Shown here one piece after another: positions 6,189 through 11,664 of a stretch of DNA of 14,386 nucleotides (position 1 is the first letter of the stretch; each line of letters begins with the position of its first letter). Origin of the DNA: Euryarchaeota archaeon UBA54 (GTDB lineage: Archaea; Thermoplasmatota; Poseidoniia; Poseidoniales; Thalassarchaeaceae); assembly GCA_002495735.1 (NCBI GenBank), contig DAGM01000025.1:845-15230 (forward strand), written 5' to 3'. The notes below the pieces were generated by a model. The model did not search any database and was not told the origin of the DNA. It was given only the letters and a program-made list of their open reading frames with translations. The position numbers and the translations under genes were made by a program.

Positions 6189-7028
6189 GTGAGTACAGAG
6201 AATGAGGAGTGGATCGGTTCGGACGCGAGTCGCACCGTGCTGTACGCACAAGTACATGACGGGCAGCCGAGGATGGCCATCGACGAGGACGGATACCTAC
6301 GTCCTGAGGGCTGGCCGGGCTCTGGAGGCAAGGTGTACCTCGGTGACGTCGCGCAGGCTGCGCTCAGGGCGCTCGGCCCGCACGATCCTCCGAGATTCGC
6401 TGAGCAACCCGGCTTTGACGAGCAGATCTGGTCGCTCAGCTCTCGCGCCAACGAACTGCAAATGAGAATTTCAAGTAGCTCGTACTGGGGCTTCGGACTG
6501 CTGCCCAAATGCTTCCTGAATCGGATTGAGTTATCCGGCCCGTTGGGCCTTCGTGCAAGATGCGTGCACGACCTTGTCGCCTCACTGGGAAGGAACCCGT
6601 GGGAGCCGGGTCGGTTGCGTCAGTTCGAGAAGGTCACCGGATGCGAGGCTGCTCGACATAGGAGCGCATGGAAGGATCTCATCACGCGCGCCAGCGAGGA
6701 TATGAGTGAGGATGTCGACCAGCTTGAGGACTCACTCAGAAGACTCAGGGGATTGGATGTAGCGGTCTCGGGCATACTAGATGCTGCTGAGATGGCTATC
6801 GGCGAAGCCCGTGCGGCTCTCGCTGACCGTAACGCACCCGCGGTGGAGCGTGCGTTAGGAAGGGCTGCGAGCGCGCTCATCGAGGCCGACCCGGACACTG
6901 AGGTTCGCTCGTCGGAGACCAGCGCGCAGCGCGCGCGCCCTCGTACCAGTACTAGGAAGCAGGACGAAGTCGAAGCGGGGCATCTTCTCGACGAGGTTCC
7001 GTTTGTGGATCTCTCCGAAGAGGAGTAA
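6189..7028 (+). CDS. Unrecognised protein with helical C-terminal half
   Basis: The protein has 279 residues from GTG 6189, placed by the AGGAGG just upstream; a GTG at 6237 is an alternative. I do not recognise the family. Residues 1-75 contain Gly/Pro-rich segments (DEDGYLRPEGWPGSGGKVYL). Residues 80-160 include SYWGFGLLPKCFLNRIELSG and several conserved-looking Trp, Cys and Arg residues. Residues 165-235 are strongly helical and alanine-rich (EDVDQLEDSLRRLRG; AIGEARAALADR; ALGRAASALIEAD) and may form a coiled coil or helical hairpin. The tail is Arg/Ser-rich, then acidic (FVDLSEEE). There is no signal peptide or membrane helix, so it is probably cytoplasmic. Its TAA directly abuts the convergent stop of the Sec61-beta gene. 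Confidence 0.75.
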   Translation: MSTENEEWIGSDASRTVLYAQVHDGQPRMAIDEDGYLRPEGWPGSGGKVYLGDVAQAALRALGPHDPPRFAEQPGFDEQIWSLSSRANELQMRISSSSYWGFGLLPKCFLNRIELSGPLGLRARCVHDLVASLGRNPWEPGRLRQFEKVTGCEAARHRSAWKDLITRASEDMSEDVDQLEDSLRRLRGLDVAVSGILDAAEMAIGEARAALADRNAPAVERALGRAASALIEADPDTEVRSSETSAQRARPRTSTRKQDEVEAGHLLDEVPFVDLSEEE

Positions 7029-7220
7029 TCACAGGCCGAGCGTCGACCACATCCACGACCAGACGCCGTGATTTGCTAGGTAGATGCTCACTGAGAAGAT
7101 AATGCAGGCTGCGTAAATCATGCCCTTGGATATCTGTATGGCATCCTCCGACTCCTCGTCGAAGTAACGAATTAGTCCAGCTGCCTGCTGGATCCCACTG
7201 CCCTTCTTCTCCTTGGCCAT
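7029..7220 (-). CDS. secG: Sec61-beta (archaeal SecG) protein-translocation subunit
   Basis: The protein has 63 residues from ATG 7220 (MAKEKKGSG); a GTG at 7232 would add four residues. Sec61-beta is the small tail-anchored subunit of the SecYE-beta channel. The layout is typical of the family: a lysine-rich N-terminus, then the conserved AAGLIRYFDEESEDAIQISK region (about 13-32), then one C-terminal membrane helix (about 33-54, GMIYAACIIFSVSIYLA). The end WSWMWSTLGL lies at the outer membrane face. An AGGTG nine bases before the ATG and the TATA-like TTGAAATAG about 22 bases before it are consistent with a short or absent leader. Its stop abuts the stop of the preceding plus-strand gene. 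Confidence 0.85.
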   Translation of the reverse strand: MAKEKKGSGIQQAAGLIRYFDEESEDAIQISKGMIYAACIIFSVSIYLANHGVWSWMWSTLGL

Positions 7221-7270
7221 CGGGCGTCGCACCTGCCTGCACTATTTCAATTCCGCGAGGTGTCTGGATG

Positions 7271-7287
7271 CGACCCCATAGGGGTCG
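7271..7287 (-). terminator. Hairpin directly after the stop of the 120-residue gene
   Basis: CGACCCC (7271-7277) and GGGGTCG (7281-7287) are perfect 7-bp inverted arms around ATA. Read on the minus strand, the stem begins one base after the TGA at 7289-7291 and lies about 50 bases before the Sec61-beta start. There is no T-tract, so it may block exonucleases or aid termination rather than act as a classic intrinsic terminator. An operator for the Sec61-beta gene is the other reading. Confidence 0.45.
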
Positions 7288-7288
7288 A

Positions 7289-7651
7289 TCAGGGGTCCAG
7301 CGTCTCGATAAGGACGCAGCCGCCGTCCAATTCCACTATCTTTGAGGCGGCGCTCATCGCAGTGTCTATCGAAGTGGTCATCAGAATCTCCCTGCGCTTG
7401 CCGTTGTTGGACTCAAACACCAGTCTGTGACTGAGAATGTCAAGAACATCGCGGTCGACAATTTTCCATATCCAACTGTCTCGCTCGATGGTCACCAGAG
7501 CCTCGACCGGTACTAGGGGGCCCTGCTCCCTCCCCACCGCTCTGGCTCGTTCGACCAGTTCGACTAGTTTCCTAGTCGCCCCGTTCAAATCTGTCTTCGT
7601 TGGTTCCTCTGATTTGCTGGCTATTCTCCTACGTAATCCTGTCATGTGCAT
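7289..7651 (-). CDS. Small hypothetical protein, function unknown
   Basis: The protein has 120 residues from ATG 7651 (MHMTGLRRR); Met3 at 7645 is equally possible. I do not recognise it. The N-terminus is basic (LRRRIASKS), followed by a helix TRKLVELVERARAVGREQG (about 26-44) and a mixed alpha/beta part with VEALVTIERDSWIWKIVDRDVLDILSHRLVFES and a C-terminal VELDGGCVLIETLDP. There is no membrane segment. It lies upstream of the Sec61-beta gene on the same strand, separated by 68 bases that contain a hairpin, so co-transcription is uncertain. It is divergent from the RNA methyltransferase gene. Codon use and protein-like composition support a real gene. Confidence 0.65.
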   Translation of the reverse strand: MHMTGLRRRIASKSEEPTKTDLNGATRKLVELVERARAVGREQGPLVPVEALVTIERDSWIWKIVDRDVLDILSHRLVFESNNGKRREILMTTSIDTAMSAASKIVELDGGCVLIETLDP

Positions 7652-7834
7652 CCCACGCGGCTCTCACCGCAGGAGTCGAGTGTTTCGCTGAGGGTTTAAC
7701 CGTTTACGATGCTGTTCACTCTCAAATCCACAATACAGAGTGAGCGGTGCTCCGCCGGAGGAAAGAATCGCGCAGTTGATTGCTGTCGCTTTCACCCGCA
7801 GGTCGTGGGCCAGAGCGATACTCCTTGGAGTCTG
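7652..7834. promoter_or_regulatory. Divergent intergenic region before the RNA methyltransferase
   Basis: This 183-base gap separates two divergent genes. It contains the palindrome GGTTTAACC (7693-7701), the most AT-rich point and a possible shared promoter or operator core, and the GC-rich palindrome CTCCG-C-CGGAG. GGAG at 7827-7830 lies four bases before the methyltransferase ATG and is a plausible ribosome site. The methyltransferase frame stays open back to an ATG at 7709, but that stretch does not resemble the family. Confidence 0.3.
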
Positions 7835-9454
7835 ATGGCTCAGAACAGCGTCCTGCTACGTGCGGTCTCACATTGGAGGAAGGATGCGGAGGGTTGGTTG
7901 AGCGGTTCCTTCGACAGATTGCCGGAGACGGTGCGGGTCAATCCACTCAGAGCCGATAGAGACTGGACTGAGGGCTGGCTCAAAGACATAGGCTCGCAAC
8001 GCATCGCTTGGTTTAGCGGGCCCGGCAGCGCATGGGCGCTGCCGTTTGATCGAGGCTCTGCCCAAGGTGACGTCAAGGCGGTTCTCAACGCGCTGCACGA
8101 GACTGGGCGACTGACCCGGCAGGAGGCATCCTCGATGTTGCCGGTGCTGGCACTTGGAGCCAAGCCGGGTGACGTCGTGCTCGACATGTGCGCCTCTCCC
8201 GGCTCCAAAACCACTCAGATCGCCGAGCATATGGAGGAGCGTGGACTCGTTCTCGCCAACGAAGTCGTAAATTCTAGGGTCAACATGCTGGTGACTAATG
8301 TCCAGAGGCACGGCTCAAGGACTGTGGCGGTGGTTCACCATGACGGTCGTCACATCCCGCGCGTTCCCGAGTCCGGGTTCGACAATATTCTAGTCGATGC
8401 GCCCTGTACCGGTTCGGGCACAACTAGGAAGAATCCGGATGTCTGGGGCAAGTGGCTTCCTTCTGGAGGACGGTCGCTGCATGACTTACAACTCGCCCTC
8501 CTAACCAAAGCCTCAGCGCTGGTCAAGCCCGGGGGCCGGGTGGTCTACTCGACCTGTTCGCTCGACCCGGTCGAGGACGAGGCCGTCGTCGCCGAGGTTT
8601 TACGCTCTAACGATGCGATGAGCCTGCTTCCCGTCTCACCACTCCTTGTGGGCGTCCCGGGAGAAGAAGGGCGCGCAGACTGGCCTAACCTGAACGATGA
8701 TGGGGAGCCTTCTGACGAGGATTTTCCCGAGTCTATGCTGCCTCCAAAAGAGCCCGAAATCGCCGAGCAGCTCGCTCACTGCATGAGGGTCTGGAACGAC
8801 AGCATCGAAGGAGGTGGCTTCTTCCTCGCTGTGCTTGAGAAGTCCGTGGATGCTCCTCAGCGCCCTTCTCCTAAGGTCCAGTCGTTCCTCAGCCCCGAGG
8901 ATGTCAAGCCCGATGCTGGGAACTCCCCCCAACCACTCTCTGAATCCATGGCCTCCTCGATCGAAACAGCCTGGGGTGCGCTGCCGGACGACCTGTGGCT
9001 GCGGGGTAAACGCCTGCTGCTTTCGACGCCCGAGGCGAGGGTGGTCTGGGAGTCAGAACGCAGTCAACGAGGCGGCAGGACGAAGATTCCAGGCGGCCGC
9101 TGGCGGCCGCTCAGAGTGATACATCTCGGACTCAGTGCAGCTCAACTCCGCGGCGGGGAGATGGAACGAGTGGTCGCAGGTGCGACCCGGGTTCTGGGCC
9201 CACATCTGCCCGGCGTATCCTGCGAAGTCGACAGTGAGCTTATCGACAGTCTGCTTGAGGAAGGAGATGCCTTGATTGAGGAAGAGCACGGACTCGAAGG
9301 GGTGAGAGGTGGTCGGATTCTTATCGACTCGAAGAACGGTGACTGTGTTCCCATATGGGTCGGTGGAAGAATCAGCCTGATGCTTGGTAGCGCCGAGCGT
9401 TTACTGCTCGCTCTGCAACGTGGCTTGACGTTCAATCAGAATAATAACGAATAA
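7835..9454 (+). CDS. NSUN2/Trm4-like RNA 5-methylcytosine methyltransferase
   Basis: The protein has 539 residues from ATG 7835, preceded by GGAG; the frame is open to 7709, adding 42 residues that look non-coding. It is a NOL1/NOP2/Sun-family enzyme that transfers a methyl group from S-adenosylmethionine to C5 of cytosine in RNA. Residues 117-128 (DMCASPGSKTTQ) form the SAM-binding motif. FDNILVDAPCTGSGTTRKNP contains Cys191 of motif IV (product release) and VVYSTCSLDPVEDEAV contains the nucleophile Cys241 of motif VI. The surrounding blocks (RKNPDVWGKW, LHDLQLALL, EDEAVV) resemble eukaryotic NSUN2/Trm4 more than bacterial RsmB. The C-terminal 200 residues, after an acidic insert, end in WVGGRISLMLGSAERLLLAL and may be a PUA-like RNA-binding part. 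tRNA positions 48-50 are the likely target by family analogy, not shown here. Confidence 0.9.
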   Translation: MAQNSVLLRAVSHWRKDAEGWLSGSFDRLPETVRVNPLRADRDWTEGWLKDIGSQRIAWFSGPGSAWALPFDRGSAQGDVKAVLNALHETGRLTRQEASSMLPVLALGAKPGDVVLDMCASPGSKTTQIAEHMEERGLVLANEVVNSRVNMLVTNVQRHGSRTVAVVHHDGRHIPRVPESGFDNILVDAPCTGSGTTRKNPDVWGKWLPSGGRSLHDLQLALLTKASALVKPGGRVVYSTCSLDPVEDEAVVAEVLRSNDAMSLLPVSPLLVGVPGEEGRADWPNLNDDGEPSDEDFPESMLPPKEPEIAEQLAHCMRVWNDSIEGGGFFLAVLEKSVDAPQRPSPKVQSFLSPEDVKPDAGNSPQPLSESMASSIETAWGALPDDLWLRGKRLLLSTPEARVVWESERSQRGGRTKIPGGRWRPLRVIHLGLSAAQLRGGEMERVVAGATRVLGPHLPGVSCEVDSELIDSLLEEGDALIEEEHGLEGVRGGRILIDSKNGDCVPIWVGGRISLMLGSAERLLLALQRGLTFNQNNNE

Positions 9455-9549
9455 TTCGCTAATGATGAACGAACGAACAAGGAGCGCTTCGAGACACTGG
9501 CATATGTTCAATAGCCGGTTCGAGAAATCCGCAACTCCTGGTGGACCTC
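9455..9549 (+). promoter_or_regulatory. Leader/promoter region of the Lrp-family gene with short repeats
   Basis: The gap contains three tandem copies of GAAC (9467-9478) and two copies of TTCGAGA (9488-9494 and 9519-9525) spaced 31 bases apart, about three helical turns. It also contains CATATGTTCAATAG, a weak TATA candidate. Lrp-family proteins often bind helically phased sites near their own gene, so the TTCGAGA pair could be autoregulatory. GGTGG at 9540-9544 lies five bases before the chosen ATG. Confidence 0.3.
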
Positions 9550-9996
9550 ATGTTGGATGACACGGATCGTCGCATACTCTCTGTGCTACAGCGCGACGCT
9601 AGGGCGTCGATGCGTAGGATATCCGAAGAGGCTGGAGTCTCGTTGGGAACGGTGAGTAACCGAGTGCGCCGTCTGGAAGAGTCTGGCGTCATCCGTGGTT
9701 ACACGGTCATGCTCGACCCCGCGAAGGCCGGATGGGAGTTGACCGTCGTCATCGGTCTGCGCATACAGAAGGGTCGCCTGATTGAGATTCAGGAGAAGAT
9801 AGCGAAGGATCCCAGGGTGTACGGTGTCTACGACGTGACTGGGGACTTCGACTCTATGGTGATAGCCCGAGCACGGGATCGCAGTGACCTCGACGACCTT
9901 TCAAAGAACGTAATGTCGGTCGACGGCGTGGAGCGTTCGGTCACCCACCTCGTTTTGAACACGGTCAAAGAGAGTTCTACGGTGCTGCCTGAGTAG
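9550..9996 (+). CDS. Lrp/AsnC-family transcriptional regulator
   Basis: The protein has 148 residues from ATG 9550 (MLDDTDRRIL), preceded by GGTGG at good spacing; a GTG at 9541 would add three residues. The N-terminal winged helix-turn-helix (about 1-58) shows the family pattern DDTDRRILSVLQRDARASMR, then EAGVSLGTVSNRVRRLEESGVIRGY. The C-terminal RAM/effector domain (about 65-140) follows, with VYGVYDVTGDFDSMVIARA, which forms the oligomer and in many members binds an amino acid. Family members are about 150 residues, so it appears complete. It probably acts as a DNA-binding multimer on its own promoter and others. The nearby inverted repeat before coxB is one possible target but this is untested. 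Its TAG lies three bases from the convergent stop of the toprim gene. Confidence 0.9.
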   Translation: MLDDTDRRILSVLQRDARASMRRISEEAGVSLGTVSNRVRRLEESGVIRGYTVMLDPAKAGWELTVVIGLRIQKGRLIEIQEKIAKDPRVYGVYDVTGDFDSMVIARARDRSDLDDLSKNVMSVDGVERSVTHLVLNTVKESSTVLPE

Positions 9997-9999
9997 GTT

Positions 10000-10521
10000 T
10001 CAATCCGCTTCACGGAGAATCTCGTCAATCATCGGTGTGAGCGTACTTGAGTGAGGAGTTAGGGACTCGACGGTCCTACCTTCAGGCTTCATCACCTTGA
10101 GCAAGACTTGTCGGAGTGCTTCGTCAACAGGGATATCGAGCGCCATCAACCTGTCCCTGAACCCGGTCTGAAGCCTCCCCCCAGTCCTGTCCCAGTCCAT
10201 CAGAAGAATCAGGGGGGGGCCTCCGTCGACGATGTTTCGAGTCCCGTAGGTATCGTGCAGATAGGCGACCATCCTAGAGCGATCCCATCCTCTGTTCACT
10301 TTCTCTATCCCACCGGAGAATCCGAGTGCCCTGAGGGCCTTCTCGTCCTTGATTCCCTCGACCAGTACCGGACAGTTCGGAGAACCTAGTGAGGAGCGGT
10401 TCCTGAGTATGCTCTGGGCCATCGCCGCAGCGGCGGCTCGGAAGCGGATTTCGCGGTCCGGCGGACCTTCCTTGCGAGCTCTCTGACTCACCCAATCTGG
10501 AAGCCCTTCTCGCTTTGACAC
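10000..10521 (-). CDS. Toprim-domain protein (UPF0292 / RNase M5-like)
   Basis: The protein has 173 residues from GTG 10521. The toprim fold is visible: PVLVEGIKDEKALRALGF (51-68) carries the conserved Glu55, and LILLMDWDRTGGRL (104-117) carries the Asp-x-Asp pair Asp109/Asp111 that binds magnesium. Toprim domains cut or join nucleic acid phosphodiesters; small stand-alone archaeal versions are compared to bacterial RNase M5, which matures 5S rRNA, but this role is not established here. About 45 basic, helical residues precede the domain, making it longer than the usual archaeal version of about 130. It is the second gene of a unit: its start lies two bases after the DUF167 stop, suggesting translational coupling. 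The minus-strand coding sequence has a run of eight C (10212-10219), a slippage-prone tract. Confidence 0.85.
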   Translation of the reverse strand: MSKREGLPDWVSQRARKEGPPDREIRFRAAAAAMAQSILRNRSSLGSPNCPVLVEGIKDEKALRALGFSGGIEKVNRGWDRSRMVAYLHDTYGTRNIVDGGPPLILLMDWDRTGGRLQTGFRDRLMALDIPVDEALRQVLLKVMKPEGRTVESLTPHSSTLTPMIDEILREAD

Positions 10522-10523
10522 TA

Positions 10524-10823
10524 TCAGTCCTCCAGAAGACTGTTGATTCGACTTGGCTCGATTCTCTCTATTCTCACGCTCTTGCGGCGACTGGAATGGC
10601 CACTCACTATGCTCAGCTCAGACGCCTTCGCACCCGTCCATTCGGCCAGAGCCTGCAATACCTCTCGGTTGGCCTGACCGCCGCGTGGTCTAGCGATTAC
10701 GGATATCTTGAGGCGCTCTCTCCAGGGCTCGATTCCGATTATCTCAGTCTTATTCGCCGAAGCCTGAACATAGATGTCTACGATGGAACCACCATCTGCT
10801 TCTCTTAGCCAATCCGGGGGCAT
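10524..10823 (-). CDS. DUF167 / YggU (UPF0235) family protein
   Basis: The protein has 99 residues from ATG 10823. It matches the small alpha/beta YggU-like fold family seen in bacteria, archaea and eukaryotes: VDIYVQASANKTEIIGI (15-31, the V-x-P/A-x-A-x-x-x-x-I-x-G pattern), then WRERLKISVIARPRGGQANREVLQALAEW (34-62, the PxxGxAN motif), then SELSIVSGHSSRRKSVRIE (68-86, the v-x-G-x-x-s-r-x-K pattern). Function in cells is not established for the family; nucleic acid binding has been suggested. The length is normal. It is the promoter-proximal gene of a two-gene unit with the toprim gene, and divergent from coxB across a 124-base region with a 10-bp inverted repeat. Confidence 0.85.
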   Translation of the reverse strand: MPPDWLREADGGSIVDIYVQASANKTEIIGIEPWRERLKISVIARPRGGQANREVLQALAEWTGAKASELSIVSGHSSRRKSVRIERIEPSRINSLLED

Positions 10824-10833
10824 CTCAAAGCGT

Positions 10834-10877
10834 CTATGGAGAGCCTTGCCTTGAAGTCGTTTCTAGACTCTCCATAG
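10834..10877. repeat. Perfect 10-bp inverted repeat in the DUF167/coxB divergent region
   Basis: CTATGGAGAG (10834-10843) and CTCTCCATAG (10868-10877) are exact reverse complements separated by 24 bases. The left arm begins 11 bases upstream of the DUF167 start and the right arm ends 70 bases before coxB. Arm centres are 34 bases apart, close to three helical turns, as for a looped operator. If the DUF167 promoter lies at GATATC (about 10890), both arms would be in its 5' leader and could pair as RNA. Confidence 0.55.
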
Positions 10878-10903
10878 CAAGCCTTACTGATATCCATTCC
10901 GCG

Positions 10904-10938
10904 ATACTTATGAGGGTGTTTCGTACGCATGTGGGTGA
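10904..10938 (+). promoter_or_regulatory. Probable coxB promoter and ribosome-binding site
   Basis: ATACTTAT (10904-10911) is a fair archaeal TATA box. A start about 26 bases downstream of its centre would give a leader of about 15 bases. GGTGA (10934-10938) lies nine bases before the coxB ATG and matches the anti-Shine-Dalgarno core. It should drive the coxB-coxA-coxC unit. Confidence 0.45.
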
Positions 10939-10947
10939 GAGATAGCG

Positions 10948-11658
10948 ATGGCTGGAGTGACCCCGCTATACGATGCCATCTGGGATGACTACATCCTGTG
11001 GTCGCTATTCGTCGGAGCCATCGCTTTCGGGTGGCTCTACCATCATTCGTTCTTCTACCGCTCAAAAGATGGTGAGAATCCCAATATCGACAATCTGGAA
11101 GTGGGGGTTTTCCCCAAGGATTACGACAACCTGAGACTAGAGGTCACCTGGACTGTCCTACCATTCATTCTCATCATTTGGCTAACCTACATTTCATGGG
11201 CTCCTCTTGATGCAGTTTGGAGTGCGACCGGCCCTGATGGGTATCATGGCAGCGAGTGCCAAGAGGGAGAGTGGTCGGAGAACTATATCGACGCTGACGG
11301 TTATGTACGCTCCTCGTGCTATCACGATCTCGGCATTACTGGACAGCAATGGTTCTGGGAATTCGACTGTTATGAACTGTCAGAGGATATCTGCTCCACT
11401 GGCTACGCTACTGTCGAGGGTGAGCTGAAGCCACAGTTGACGCTAAAGACGGGTGAGACCTATCTGGCTACGATGACTTCCATCGATGTCACTCACGCCG
11501 TGAAGAACCCGGGATTTGGGATGATGGAGGATGTGCAACCCGGCCAAATTACCTATCTCTGGATGCCAGCTGTCGAGGACATCTCATTCCTGATGCTGTG
11601 TGCTGAGTACTGTGGAGATAACCACGCCTACATGACGGCACAAATTCTCGTGGAGTGA
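10948..11658 (+). CDS. coxB: Cytochrome c oxidase subunit II (CuA subunit)
   Basis: The protein has 236 residues from ATG 10948. Subunit II takes electrons from the soluble donor at its binuclear CuA centre and passes them to heme a of subunit I. Two membrane helices (about 14-32 and 66-84) form the N-terminal hairpin. The aromatic signature GQQWFWEFDCYE (132-143) follows. The CuA ligands are all present: His183 (DVTHAVKNPGFG), Cys218, Glu220, Cys222, His226 and Met229 (CAEYCGDNHAYM). No signal peptide is seen. A loop of about 40 residues before the CuA domain (92-130) plus residues 141-149 carry four additional Cys (104, 124, 141, 149), which could form external disulfides. It heads the oxidase unit, with coxA starting six bases after its stop. 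Confidence 0.95.
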   Translation: MAGVTPLYDAIWDDYILWSLFVGAIAFGWLYHHSFFYRSKDGENPNIDNLEVGVFPKDYDNLRLEVTWTVLPFILIIWLTYISWAPLDAVWSATGPDGYHGSECQEGEWSENYIDADGYVRSSCYHDLGITGQQWFWEFDCYELSEDICSTGYATVEGELKPQLTLKTGETYLATMTSIDVTHAVKNPGFGMMEDVQPGQITYLWMPAVEDISFLMLCAEYCGDNHAYMTAQILVE

Positions 11659-11664
11659 TTCGAA

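Noticed and set aside
5953..6257. Two minus-strand frames of 93-98 residues overlapping the small Cys gene
   Set aside because: They overlap the start of the well-supported plus-strand gene at 6189, lack motifs and have shadow-like composition.
7709..7834. Upstream extension of the methyltransferase from ATG 7709
   Set aside because: The added 42 residues (rich in Cys, Arg and Ser, no homology to the family start) look non-coding, and GGAG supports ATG 7835.
9511..9530. GGTTCGAGA resembling a tRNA T-loop
   Set aside because: The flanking bases do not form a 5-bp T-stem, and no acceptor, D or anticodon arms can be placed around it.
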